Below are positions 44,865-53,182 of a stretch of 64,000 bases of DNA, one piece after another. The DNA is from Chloroflexota bacterium (GTDB lineage Bacteria; Chloroflexota; UBA11872; VXOZ01). Under the pieces are notes generated by a model, which was not told where the DNA came from, searched no databases, and saw only the letters and a program-made list of their open reading frames with translations. Within the stretch, counting starts at the first letter, position 1, and each line of letters starts with the position of its first letter. The DNA lies in NCBI GenBank assembly GCA_028874195.1, contig JAPPLM010000055.1:44715-108714 (forward strand). The letters run 5' to 3'. Position numbers and translations under genes: made by a program.

Positions 44865-45800
44865 CTAGTCAGCTAAGTCTTCAGCAAGGATTGCCTGGTA
44901 ACGATAGCGCGTCCGAATCAGCTTCTTTCCGTATAGAGATTCTGCCTCGTCCGGTGTGAAGTGGCCGTCCGGCAGGGCGTGTCGCCACGTATACGGTTCG
45001 ATGTCTTCCGTCGCCAGCGTATGACCCGCCGGCAGCGGTCGCCTTGCTACCAGCACTTCCTTGCCGGTGACCCTCATGATCTCAGGTTCGCTGTCATCGG
45101 CGTCGGGCGCAAAGCCAAAGCCCCGCCGCAACACCTGCACGATCAGGAATCCCACTGCGAACCCGCCCAGGTGGGCGGTGTACGCAATGCCGCCGCCTTG
45201 ACCGCCCACCGATCCGAACGAGCCTATGACCTGGAGCGCCAACCAGACGCCGATGACGATGAGCGCCGACACGTCAAACGTCGGCGGACGCCGCTCGCCC
45301 TGCCCGTCCAGCAGGTCCAGCGCCCAAATCGGGAGAACGTGCACCGACATGATGCCTATGGGCGACAGCGGAAGCAGCACAAGATACGCGCCGAGCACAC
45401 CGGCAATCGCGCCGCTGGCGCCGATACGCGGTATCGTGTCGCTGGCGAATATGGCAGATTCGATGATGCCCGCGCCAATGCCGCATGTGACGTAGAAAGC
45501 GGCGAATCCCAAATGCCCCATCTCGTCTTCGACGTTAGCGCCGAAGACCCAGAGAAAGAGCATGTTGCCAGCGAGATGGAGCGGTCCGAAATGAAGAAAG
45601 GCGGCGAGCAGAAGATTGCGGAGTTGGTCGAGTTCGCCCGCCCAGAGTCCGGCAGGTTGCAGGCCGTATTCACGCGCGCTCCAACCCAGGGAATGCGCCG
45701 CCACGAAAATCGCGATGTTTATCGCCACCAGCGCTACGGTGACGAGCGGTTGCCGCTGCCGTTCCGTTTCGGGTGCGGCGTCGATGGGAATGAGTTGCAC
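44865..45800 (-). CDS. Rhomboid intramembrane protease with SAF-like C-terminal extension
   Basis: 311 residues from GTG 45800 (ATG 45833 is the longer in-frame choice). Six hydrophobic helices; catalytic Ser129 in GASGAIAGVLGA and His210 in YTAHLGGFAVGF form the rhomboid dyad, and NMLFLWVFGANVED is the L1-type segment. The last 75 residues (VLVARRPLPAGHTLATEDIE...LIRTRYRYQAILAEDL) resemble a SAF domain (sugar or pilus-assembly type), here at the cytoplasmic C-terminus, which is unusual. It could direct the protease to a partner. Convergent with the signal operon. Confidence 0.85.
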   Translation of the reverse strand: MQLIPIDAAPETERQRQPLVTVALVAINIAIFVAAHSLGWSAREYGLQPAGLWAGELDQLRNLLLAAFLHFGPLHLAGNMLFLWVFGANVEDEMGHLGFAAFYVTCGIGAGIIESAIFASDTIPRIGASGAIAGVLGAYLVLLPLSPIGIMSVHVLPIWALDLLDGQGERRPPTFDVSALIVIGVWLALQVIGSFGSVGGQGGGIAYTAHLGGFAVGFLIVQVLRRGFGFAPDADDSEPEIMRVTGKEVLVARRPLPAGHTLATEDIEPYTWRHALPDGHFTPDEAESLYGKKLIRTRYRYQAILAEDLAD

Positions 45801-45832
45801 CCTCGGTCTACCTTGTATATGTCCATAACACA

Positions 45833-45947
45833 TGTCATTTCGAACGGAGCGCAGCGGAGTGTCGCTCTGAGCGCGGAATCTAGGGTGCTGAGGACATTAG
45901 ACTGTGTGCAGCATGGCACTAGATTCCTCGCTTCGCTCGGAATGACA
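45833..45947. repeat. TGTCATTCCGA-type palindromic element
   Basis: 115 bp with TGTCATTTCGAACGGAGCGC at the left and CTCGCTTCGCTCGGAATGAC at the right, inverted. It overlaps the very start region of the rhomboid gene and ends near GATTCTGTCAACGA (45978), a unit shared with 50998. Confidence 0.75.
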
Positions 45948-45977
45948 GTCAGAGTTTTCACAGTTTTATGAAGACGA

Positions 45978-46007
45978 GATTCTGTCAACGAATTACTCAA
46001 CACTTAC
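45978..46007. repeat. GATTCTGTCAACGA repeat unit
   Basis: 30 bp matching 50998-51027 at about 26 positions; the inverse (ATTCGTTGACGGAATC) is at 50802-50817. Seems to accompany the palindromic element. Confidence 0.6.
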
Positions 46008-46018
46008 AAGTGTTTGCG

Positions 46019-46240
46019 TTACGCAGCCTTCACTTTGCCTTTGCCGTTGCACTTCGGACACTCGCCCTTGAGCTCGTGCCAGCCGCTGGGCTCATCGGGA
46101 TTGGGCCACTTCTCATCCACCGCGCCCGTGCCTTCACACCGGGTGCAGTTCATCTGTGGATGAGGAAATATACGGGGAATCACAAGCCACGCGGCAATGA
46201 TGAGAACGGCGACGATTACGATTATTCCCAGTTGATCCAT
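46019..46240 (-). CDS. Small membrane-anchored DnaJ-zinc-finger-like protein
   Basis: 73 residues. One N-terminal helix (LGIIVIVAVLIIAAWLVI) then two CxxCxGxG motifs: CTRCEGTG and CPKCNGKG, the pair that holds one zinc in DnaJ-type fingers. A single anchor with a soluble finger. ATG 46240 has AGGTG six bases upstream. Function unknown. Confidence 0.8.
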   Translation of the reverse strand: MDQLGIIVIVAVLIIAAWLVIPRIFPHPQMNCTRCEGTGAVDEKWPNPDEPSGWHELKGECPKCNGKGKVKAA

Positions 46241-46476
46241 AGCAAACACCTCGCTCCGCGTATAAAACTACCCTCCTATTAACAGTGTAAGCCAAAGAGA
46301 CGGTAAGCCAAAAGAGTGGCGCGCGTGTGAGACAGGGGTTTCGCGCAGAGTCTCTTTGCGGAAACGTGATGGGATTGCTTGTGAGGCCCAACGCGGCGAG
46401 TAGGGAAGCAAGAACGGCACGGAAAGCTGAGGGATGAGGTTTTTTTGACAAAGCGGTAGCCGCACACTGCTCGAAC

Positions 46477-46494
46477 GGCGGGGGACAAGCCCCA
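46477..46494. repeat. GC-rich hairpin repeat, truncated reverse copy
   Basis: GGCGGGGGACAAGCCCCA followed by ATGTTGTTA, as at 14878. Confidence 0.55.
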
Positions 46495-46547
46495 ATGTTG
46501 TTACATAAACATTGTGGCGAGGAAATGGCGCTCATGGCGCCCCGCGT

Positions 46548-46574
46548 CCCGGTAGCGCAGGTTTGCAACCTGCG
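46548..46574. repeat. GCAGGTTTGCAACCTGC palindrome
   Basis: Perfect GCAGGTTTGCAACCTGC palindrome within GGTAGCG; related to 32917 and 22653. Confidence 0.55.
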
Positions 46575-46675
46575 ACGCTGTACAGTCAATCCCTGGCGCA
46601 CCCATTCCCCTCAGCGGACATGTTGGAGACACGCCCCGTACGGCTGACGTCGTGATCGCAGTTCCGCGTGCTCTG

Positions 46676-46699
46676 GCGGGGGACAAGCCCCCGCGCTAC
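46676..46699. repeat. GC-rich hairpin repeat, reverse orientation
   Basis: GGCGGGGGACAAGCCCCCGC plus GCTA; perfect arms. Confidence 0.75.
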
Positions 46700-46913
46700 A
46701 AGGAATCTGTCTGAGAGACGCACTGCCACAGAGTCCCCCGTTCATAAAGAAACAAACACGCCTGCTGCAAGGCTATGCAACAAGCGTGCGATACCTATCA
46801 AATCTCTTCAGCAAGGCAGGTCTTAGCGGGATCGCCAACTCAATAGGACTGGCCGTAAGGCGCCTTACCCTGTTCCGTCATAGAGATTTCGCTGATTCTG
46901 AAACTTGCAACCG

Positions 46914-48248
46914 CTATGCCGGCGAGTAGAACCGCCAGGTGCCGATGTCTTCCGGCGTGCCGGGGTCGTCTTCCAGCAATTCTTCGTAGTTCTCGGCGGC
47001 TTTCCGATAGGCGACGGCGTACTCTTCAATGATCTGCGGTCGAAACTTCTTGAACCACGGGATGCTGTACGTCCGCGCGCTGATGCCTTCGCTGACCGGC
47101 AGGCTGCCCAACGGTTGGCGCACGTCCCGGCTCGCGTTAGCAAGGTTCGTGGGCTTGCCGTGGCCGTACACGTCTGCCTCGTGGAAGAGTGGATGCGGGT
47201 GCAGGGGCTTGTTGGTGCCCGGCCCGCAGCGCGCGCCCTCGGCCGAGACCGCCTGCGCAAAGCGCGAAATCGAAAGTCCTCCCACCTCATCCGGTCGGTA
47301 GAGGCCGCGAGCCGCGTACCAGCCGCCCATGGTGCTGTCGGAATCTTTGGCGGGACGGTGCGGCGCAAGGCCGGGCACGCCTTCCAAGAGATCCCAGAAG
47401 TAATTCATGGCTTGCTGAATCTCCGCAATGTAGCCGTCGTAGTACTTGAGCGTCACTCTGCCCATGGCGGAACTCAACTGATTGACGCGGTACTTGTACC
47501 CGCCGAGCGGCAGACCGGCATAGGGCTTCAGGTACTCCGTCTCGATATTCTCTTCGGAGTACATGTCGTAATGCCCAAATGCCAGGGCGCGGTCGTAGAT
47601 TTCCCGGTCGTTGGTGGTCATGATGCCCGCTTCGCCCGTGGCAAATGACTTGCCGCTCATGAGCGACATGCCGGCGACGTCGCCGATGGTGCCCACCGTG
47701 CGGCCCTTGTAGAGTCCGCCGTGAGCGTGGGAAACATCCTCAATCACCTTGACACCATGCCTCTGCGCAATATCCATGATGGGGTCCATGTCGGCGGGAT
47801 GGCCGCAGTAGTGCACCGCCACGATGGCTTTGGTGCGCTCGGTAATGCGGTGCTCGATGTCGTTGGGATCGATGCAGAGCGTATCGGGGTCGATGTCGGC
47901 AAAGACGACGCTCGCGCCCAAGGAAAGGGCCTGCAAGCACGACGCCCAATACGTCACGCTGGGCGAGATCATCTCGTCGCCTACGCCCACACCGGCGCCA
48001 TACATCGCCGCGCGCAGGGCCTCGGTGCCTGTATTCGCGCCGAGGGCATACGTGGTACCGACCCAGTCGGCATACTCTTTTTCAAACTGCCGCGTCACGT
48101 CCGTACCGGACATGCCGCCCCGCCGCAGCACTTCCAAAACGGCTTCTTCGTGTTCAGGGGTTACGATGGGCCAGTTGAAGATGTCTCCGGGATCGCTCTG
48201 CACGGACTTGGGACCACCCAGTAACGCCAGCTTGGACTTGACTTGCAT
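46914..48248 (-). CDS. DegT/DnrJ/EryC1/StrS family aminotransferase
   Basis: 444 residues, PLP-dependent. Marks: FNWPIVTPEHEEAVLEVLR, GTTYALGANTGTEALRAAM (cofactor phosphate loop), AVHYCGHPADMDPI, VIEDVSHAHGG (Asp to PLP N1), and MSGKSFATGEAG with the PLP Lys near 200. These enzymes usually aminate a keto sugar for surface polymers or antibiotics; a substrate is not evident here and no nucleotide-sugar operon adjoins it. ATG 48248. Confidence 0.93.
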   Translation of the reverse strand: MQVKSKLALLGGPKSVQSDPGDIFNWPIVTPEHEEAVLEVLRRGGMSGTDVTRQFEKEYADWVGTTYALGANTGTEALRAAMYGAGVGVGDEMISPSVTYWASCLQALSLGASVVFADIDPDTLCIDPNDIEHRITERTKAIVAVHYCGHPADMDPIMDIAQRHGVKVIEDVSHAHGGLYKGRTVGTIGDVAGMSLMSGKSFATGEAGIMTTNDREIYDRALAFGHYDMYSEENIETEYLKPYAGLPLGGYKYRVNQLSSAMGRVTLKYYDGYIAEIQQAMNYFWDLLEGVPGLAPHRPAKDSDSTMGGWYAARGLYRPDEVGGLSISRFAQAVSAEGARCGPGTNKPLHPHPLFHEADVYGHGKPTNLANASRDVRQPLGSLPVSEGISARTYSIPWFKKFRPQIIEEYAVAYRKAAENYEELLEDDPGTPEDIGTWRFYSPA

Positions 48249-48450
48249 ACGGCTGTTTCCCTTCTAGTCACTTGGTTGCAAAGGCACAAACGGAATGGGC
48301 TTATACGGTAGGATAGCACGAACTAGCATGCGATGCCTCGCCCGAACTCACGACCGGCGCCAGCCGGGCACTCAGCACGTGCAATCCTGCTGCACTATAC
48401 TGGCAGGAAAGGTGAAACAGTCTCCTGCCGAGAGTAAGGCGCGGCAACGC

Positions 48451-49032
48451 ATGTCGGTACTCAGCGACCGCACAATTACTGAACTGATCGCAGACGGGCG
48501 CTTGCGCATTGAGCCGTTTGCGGCGGAGCAGGTGCAGCCTTCCAGCGTGGATGTGCGGCTGGGAAGGCACTTTCGTGTCTTCGAGCACAGCAAGTATACG
48601 CACATCGACGTACGTACACCGCAGCCCGATCTAACCCAAGGCATAGCGGTGGCAGAAGACGAGCCGTTCGTGCTGCATCCGGGTGAATTTGCGCTCGGCA
48701 CCACCCTGGAGCGCGTGGGACTGCCCGACAACCTGGTGGGTCGCCTGGAAGGCAAGAGTTCGTTGGGCCGTCTCGGTCTCATCATCCATTCTACCGCCGG
48801 GTACATAGACCCCGGCTTCTCCGGCACGATTACCCTTGAGCTCTCCAACGTGGCAAAGCTGCCGATTCCCCTCTATCCGGGCATGTTCATCGGCCAGATT
48901 TCATTCCTCACCATGACAACGCCGGTAGACCGGCCCTATGGCTCACCCGGTCTCGGCAGCAAATATCAGGACCAGGAACAACCCACCGAGAGCAAGGTAC
49001 ACCTGAGCTTTAAGCCGGATAGGGACGACTAG
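48451..49032 (+). CDS. dcd: dCTP deaminase
   Basis: 193 residues. Deaminates dCTP toward dUTP for thymidylate synthesis. Marks: MSVLSDRTITELIADGRLRI start, QVQPSSVDVRLG, the GKSSLGRLGLIIHSTAGYID segment with P-loop-like nucleotide contacts, PGFSGTITLELSNV (catalytic Glu) and a C-terminal YGSPGLGSKYQDQ. A dUTPase activity in addition (as in the bifunctional group) is possible. ATG 48451; an earlier in-frame ATG at 48295 has no family support. Confidence 0.93.
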   Translation: MSVLSDRTITELIADGRLRIEPFAAEQVQPSSVDVRLGRHFRVFEHSKYTHIDVRTPQPDLTQGIAVAEDEPFVLHPGEFALGTTLERVGLPDNLVGRLEGKSSLGRLGLIIHSTAGYIDPGFSGTITLELSNVAKLPIPLYPGMFIGQISFLTMTTPVDRPYGSPGLGSKYQDQEQPTESKVHLSFKPDRDD

Positions 49033-49178
49033 CGCCGCGCTGAGGGATCTGGCCGGCGTTCGCGCTGGCAGGGGGCTATGCGCCGCTCTAGATGAGAACT
49101 TCCGCTGTTCTATTGGTGCGTTGCCCGTTGCTCCAGAATCAGTTGATCGAGAAAAGAGATTGAAGGACTAGGCCTATC

Positions 49179-49913
49179 ATGAGACTCTACATAATTCGCC
49201 ACGGCAACGTGACGTATCGCAGGGGTGTGCCGCTTGCCAGCGTACCGCCGGAAGAACGAAGCCTCCTGCCGGACCCCGGGCTCACGGAACTGGGCCGCAG
49301 GCAAGCTGCACTGCTTGGCGAGCACATAAGCAGAGGAATTGTGCCGGAGGAGCATACCCAACCACTGCCCCATGATCGATTGGTGTTTGCGATTGCGCGC
49401 ATTTTTTGTAGTCCTATGCGACGGGCGATGCAGACGGCGCAGCCCATCGCTGCAGCGCTTGGTCTACGCCCGGAGATCTGGGTGGACCTGCACGAGTTGC
49501 ATGGCATCGTCCACGACGAAGGTGACGGACGCGGCACGCGCGGTTTTCCGGGCCTCTCACGCGCCGAGGTGGAAGAGAACTTTCCCGAATTCGTCATCCC
49601 GCCGGACTTTGCGGATGACGGGTGGTGGAATCGTCCGCCAGAGACGGAGGCCGAGTATGTCCCGCGCCTGGAACGAGTGGCACAGGACCTACGCACTATG
49701 GCAATGAATTCAGATGAACACATTGCCATCGTTTCACACGGCACGGCGTCCAATTACATCTTGCATGGCTTACTGGGGAACAAGGAATACGAGAAGGTCT
49801 ATTTCAATCATGCCCATACGGGGATGTCGAATCTGATTGTCGAAGAGAACGAGACTACGGTGCGTTACCAGAATAGCGTAGAGCACCTGCCAGCCGACAT
49901 GATTACAGGGTGA
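49179..49913 (+). CDS. Histidine phosphatase family protein
   Basis: 244 residues of the phosphoglycerate-mutase-like branch. The RHG box is in LYIIRHGNVTYR (phospho-His at residue 8), the second Arg is in CSPMRRAMQTA, the acidic residue is in DLHELHGIV and the second His is in IAIVSHGTASNY near 189. The length is longer than typical (200), with an insert TYRRGVPLASVPPEERSL. The substrate is unknown. Confidence 0.92.
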   Translation: MRLYIIRHGNVTYRRGVPLASVPPEERSLLPDPGLTELGRRQAALLGEHISRGIVPEEHTQPLPHDRLVFAIARIFCSPMRRAMQTAQPIAAALGLRPEIWVDLHELHGIVHDEGDGRGTRGFPGLSRAEVEENFPEFVIPPDFADDGWWNRPPETEAEYVPRLERVAQDLRTMAMNSDEHIAIVSHGTASNYILHGLLGNKEYEKVYFNHAHTGMSNLIVEENETTVRYQNSVEHLPADMITG

Positions 49914-50344
49914 GGCACCGTTCAGGAGAAACCCGAGAGCGGGATTGGCGCTATGATCTTGGCTTTACCCAATCTCAATAACCGCGAGTGGCGCACCCTA
50001 CCGCCTGTGCACCTGCTCTAGAAACTTGTCAGAGGCCTTATGTGTGTACTACATTAACTAGGAGCGCCTGAGAGTTGACAATCCCATTAGATGGCTCGAT
50101 CCGCACTAGTAATGGTCGGCCATGCCGATGTGGCGATGCCTCTGGGGTGTTCTTGATAGAGCCTCTCGTTTCTCTTTATTGTCTCCGTCCCCTGTGTTTC
50201 TGTGAATTGCACGTAACCCAGTGTAGCTTTATCCCTTGTCGTTTCCTGGGACAGCCTTTGGGTACGTTGGAATTCGTTAATGAAATCTAGCGAAGGCTGA
50301 AGGCGAGCGGCGTTGCGAACGGTTACGAAGCAGAGAGGGTCAGC
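49914..50344. other. Intergenic region, nothing recognised
   Basis: 431 bp between the phosphatase and LysM genes. A frame at 50075-50290 is Cys-rich but has no ribosome site or family feature. No repeat copy. Confidence 0.4.
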
Positions 50345-50755
50345 ATGAAGCAAGCTCGTAGTTCGATTACGCAGTTGGTGGTGCTGGGTGTAGCCTTGGC
50401 CGTGCTCACAGTCGGCTGCATCCCATTCATGGGGGATGAGAACAGTGAGGAAGTGCCCCCCACGCCGACGCCGACGATCACTATCATCCGGCCAAGCCCG
50501 ACACCCGTGCCCGGAGCGACGGTCCAGCCGGCCGAAGAGACTATATATACGGTAGTGTCCGGAGACACACTGAGCTCAATTGCCGACAAGTTTCCGGGCG
50601 TCACGTGGCAAGAAATCGCCGCAGCAAACGACCTTAAAGACCCGTATCCACTCTCTATCGGCCAGAAGCTGATCATTCCGCCACCACCAGGCCAGGAGCC
50701 GGCACCGACCCCGGCGGGACCCTCAGTGGTGAAGACGCCAGAGCCGAAGAACTAA
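50345..50755 (+). CDS. LysM-domain lipoprotein
   Basis: 136 residues. Lipoprotein signal with lipobox VLTVGC (Cys22 or close). Pro/Thr-rich linkers (EEVPPTPTPTITIIRPSPTP) flank a single LysM domain (about residues 65-112: YTVVSGDTLSSIADKFPGVT, IAAANDL, SIGQKLIIP), which binds peptidoglycan or related glycans. ATG 50345. So it probably acts at the cell envelope. Confidence 0.93.
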   Translation: MKQARSSITQLVVLGVALAVLTVGCIPFMGDENSEEVPPTPTPTITIIRPSPTPVPGATVQPAEETIYTVVSGDTLSSIADKFPGVTWQEIAAANDLKDPYPLSIGQKLIIPPPPGQEPAPTPAGPSVVKTPEPKN

Positions 50756-50863
50756 GCGCCGTGCCCGAATTGATGGCTGTCATTCCTGTAGGTGTCGGGA
50801 AATTCGTTGACGGAATCGCTGAAAACAGAACGCAAAAGCAAGACCGTGTCTGTCCTGCTGACT

Positions 50864-50967
50864 TGTCATTCCGAACGGAGCGCAGCGGAGTGAGGAATCT
50901 AGAGTCCTTAGCTACTCCAACTACGTGGAACGTAGACTTCAGATTCCTCGCTATGCTCGGAATGACA
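50864..50967. repeat. TGTCATTCCGA-type palindromic element, complete
   Basis: 104 bp: TGTCATTCCGAACGGAGCGC at the left, TCCTCGCTATGCTCGGAATG then ACA at the right. Confidence 0.8.
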
Positions 50968-51025
50968 CGGCTAATGCAGGCCGATGTATAGACTACTGAT
51001 TCTGTCAACGAGCTAGTCAACACTC

Positions 51026-51140
51026 ACAATTCCGAACGAAGCGCAGCGCAGTGTCGCTCTGAACGCAAAACCTCGTATGCTGAGGCTATAGACTGCGTGG
51101 AGCATGGGCTCTAGGTTCCTCGCTTTCGCTCGGAATGACA
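51026..51140. repeat. TGTCATTCCGA-type palindromic element, divergent copy
   Basis: About 115 bp: left arm ATTCCGAACGAAGCGCAGCG, right arm TTCCTCGCTTTCGCTCGGAA with TGACA. Internal GTGTCGCTCTGAACGC resembles the 45833 copy. Confidence 0.7.
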
Positions 51141-51200
51141 TTAAAAGCAGCCACAGCCTTAGCACCTTGCCCAAGATGAAGATTTTTATCTTCGCGAAAG

Positions 51201-51225
51201 AGCGGGGGACAAGCCCCCGCGCTAC
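51201..51225. repeat. GC-rich hairpin repeat, reverse orientation
   Basis: AGCGGGGGACAAGCCCCCGC plus GCTAC. Confidence 0.75.
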
Positions 51226-51273
51226 GGCTTGGCAGCGGGGAGCGCGCAACTGTATGGGTTCCTCTCCCGCTAT

Positions 51274-52545
51274 CTAGAGCGGCCGGATGGCGCCATCCCC
51301 GTAGACGATCCACTTATACGTGGTCATCTCTTCCAGCGCCATGGGGCCGCGGGCGTGGAGCTTCTGGGTGCTGATGCCCACCTCGGCCCCCAGCCCGAAC
51401 TGCGCGCCGTCGGTGAACTGCGTGGAGGCGTTCCAGTAGACGGCGGCGGCGTCCACTTCTTGCATGAAGCGCTGTCCCGCTGAGTAGTCCTGGGTCACGA
51501 TGGCTTCGGAGTGGCTGGACGTGTAGGTATGGAGATGCTCCATGGCGGCATCGAAGTCAGCGACCACCTTCACCGCCATGATGAGCGCAAGGAACTCCTT
51601 GCCCCAGTCGTCGTCTATTGCCGGGAGCACGTGAGGCGAACCTCCGAGGATTTCTTGCGTGCGCGGACAGCCGTGAATCTCCACGCCGGCCGCAACGAGA
51701 TCGGGAAAGACGGCGGAGAGAAACTGGGGTGCCACCGCCGCGTGCACCAGCAGCGTGTCCAGCGCGTTGCAAATGGAATACCGCCGCGTCTTGGCGTTTA
51801 CGACGATCCGCTGCGCTTTCTCCAGGTCGGCATCCGCATCCACATATGTGTGGCAGACGCCCGCGCCGGTCTCGATCACCGGCACGGTCGCATTCTCGAC
51901 GACGAAGTTGATCAGACCCGCGCCGCCGCGCGGAATCACCAAGTCAATCTCGCCCTTTGCCTGCAATATGCGGTGCACGAGCGCACGGTCGGTATCCTCG
52001 ACAAGCTGCACCCAATGCTCGGGCGCCCCCGCGGCGACACCGGCGTCGTGGATCACGCGGGCCAGCGCAACGTTGGAGTAGATGGCCTCCGAGCCGCCGC
52101 GCAGCACGACGGCGTTGCCGGACTTGAAGCAGAGGCAGGCGATGTCCACCGTCACGTTCGGCCGCGATTCATAGATGGCCCCCACCACGCCGAACGGCAC
52201 GCGAATGCGCCCAACCGTAATGCCGCTCTCCACCGTGCGCATGTCGGTGACCGCGCCCACCGGGTCTTCCAGCGCTGCCACCTTGCGCACGTCGGCGGCC
52301 ATGCCTGCCAGGACTTTCTGTGAGAGCGTGAGCCGGTCAATTGAGTAGGGATCGACCCCTGCCTCGGTAGCGGCAGCGACGTCCGTGCTGTTTTCCGCAA
52401 CGAGATAGTCCGTCTCGGTCTCAAGGGCGTCCGCCACCGCGTTGAGCACGCTGTTCTTCGTTTTCGTCGGGAGTTGGGCTACGGCGCGGGACGCGAGCCG
52501 CGCATGCACGAGCTTTTCCGTCAACACGTCAATCGTCACACTCAT
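51274..52545 (-). CDS. proA: Gamma-glutamyl phosphate reductase
   Basis: 423 residues; the second step of proline synthesis, reducing gamma-glutamyl phosphate to the semialdehyde with NADPH. Marks: IRVPFGVVGAIYESRPNVTV, FKSGNAVVLRGGSEA, LVIPRGGAGLINFV, the catalytic-Cys segment VIETGAGVCHTYVD and AKTRRYSICNALDTLLVH with a second Cys. The end TTYKWIVYGDG is standard. I start at ATG 52545, with GGAG in GGTGGTGGAGAAATAGCC upstream. proB is not adjacent. Confidence 0.96.
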   Translation of the reverse strand: MSVTIDVLTEKLVHARLASRAVAQLPTKTKNSVLNAVADALETETDYLVAENSTDVAAATEAGVDPYSIDRLTLSQKVLAGMAADVRKVAALEDPVGAVTDMRTVESGITVGRIRVPFGVVGAIYESRPNVTVDIACLCFKSGNAVVLRGGSEAIYSNVALARVIHDAGVAAGAPEHWVQLVEDTDRALVHRILQAKGEIDLVIPRGGAGLINFVVENATVPVIETGAGVCHTYVDADADLEKAQRIVVNAKTRRYSICNALDTLLVHAAVAPQFLSAVFPDLVAAGVEIHGCPRTQEILGGSPHVLPAIDDDWGKEFLALIMAVKVVADFDAAMEHLHTYTSSHSEAIVTQDYSAGQRFMQEVDAAAVYWNASTQFTDGAQFGLGAEVGISTQKLHARGPMALEEMTTYKWIVYGDGAIRPL

Positions 52546-52681
52546 GGCTATTTCTCCACCACCTGCCGTTGAAACGTGATATGCTTGTTCCAAATTTCAC
52601 CAGTGCACGTATTTTGAACTGCTCAATTGCCTGAGCACTTAGTCTCAGTATAGTTACCTGGTTCGGGTGACTGCAAAAGCC

Positions 52682-53182
52682 ATGAACCGTAATCATGCAA
52701 AAAAACGTTCCCACGGCCCAAAGTCGCCGCACCGAAAGAAGACCCGGCGCATGCAGAAAGAACACTCTGCCGGCGGCATCGTGTTTCGAGAGGATAGCGG
52801 GCAGGTGGTGGTCTTGGTAACGCAGAGCAGCGCCCACGACGGCTGGATATTCCCAAAGGGCCACTTGGAGCGTGGCGAGACCGCAAGCGACGCCGCGCTG
52901 CGAGAAGTAAAGGAGGAAACCGGCGTAGACGCGCGGATCGTGGAGCGCGTCGGCACGATTCGCTATGCGTTTCGCGTACGGGGCCGGCAAATCGCCAAGA
53001 CCGCGCTCTTCTACCTGATGGAATACGTGGGCGGGAAGGCGAGTGACGAGAGTCCGGAGGTGCGGGCCGTCACGTGGGTGCCGCTGGGACAAGTGGCGGG
53101 TACCTTGAGTTTTGCTAATGAGGCCGGCATCTGGGCTAAGGCGCAAGGTCTCCTAGAACAGCGGCGAGCGCGCTCCGCGTAA
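52682..53182 (+). CDS. Nudix hydrolase
   Basis: 166 residues. Nudix box GHLERGETASDAALREVKEE then TGV (G-x5-E-x7-REUxEExGU) lies at about residues 61-83. The basic N-terminus (HAKKRSHGPKSPHRKK) is unlike the fold and may be an extension or an upstream start; the domain begins near EHSAGGIVFREDSG. Substrate unknown, perhaps a dinucleoside polyphosphate. Its 3' end overlaps the convergent Sua5-type gene by 47 bp. Confidence 0.88.
   Translation: MNRNHAKKRSHGPKSPHRKKTRRMQKEHSAGGIVFREDSGQVVVLVTQSSAHDGWIFPKGHLERGETASDAALREVKEETGVDARIVERVGTIRYAFRVRGRQIAKTALFYLMEYVGGKASDESPEVRAVTWVPLGQVAGTLSFANEAGIWAKAQGLLEQRRARSA

Larger units (their letters stand above)
46241..46913. other. Repeat-bearing intergenic region
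   Basis: 673 bp before the convergent aminotransferase. Holds two GC hairpins (46477, 46676) and a GCAGGTTTGCAACCTGC palindrome (46553-46573). Reverse frames here lack family features and I do not call them. A terminator is not clear. Confidence 0.5.
50756..51273. repeat. Repeat cluster between lysM gene and proA
   Basis: Contains the inverse ATTCGTTGACGGAATC (50802-50817), a full palindromic element (50864-50967), a GATTCTGTCAACGA unit (50998-51027), a second element (51026-51140) and a GC hairpin (51201). No gene. It looks like nested or repeated insertion of one compact family. Confidence 0.7.

Noticed and set aside
46134..46601. 155-codon minus-strand frame in a repeat-rich gap
   Set aside because: Overlaps the DnaJ-finger gene start and repeats; no family features.
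50075..50290. 71-codon frame in the phosphatase-LysM gap
   Set aside because: No ribosome site or recognised pattern; likely chance.
50756..51273. CRISPR array
   Set aside because: The repeats are inverted pairs with unequal spacing, not direct repeats with regular spacers; no cas gene is present.
51511..52323. Long plus-strand frame inside proA (270 codons)
   Set aside because: Antisense to proA; His/Arg-rich translation typical of shadow frames.
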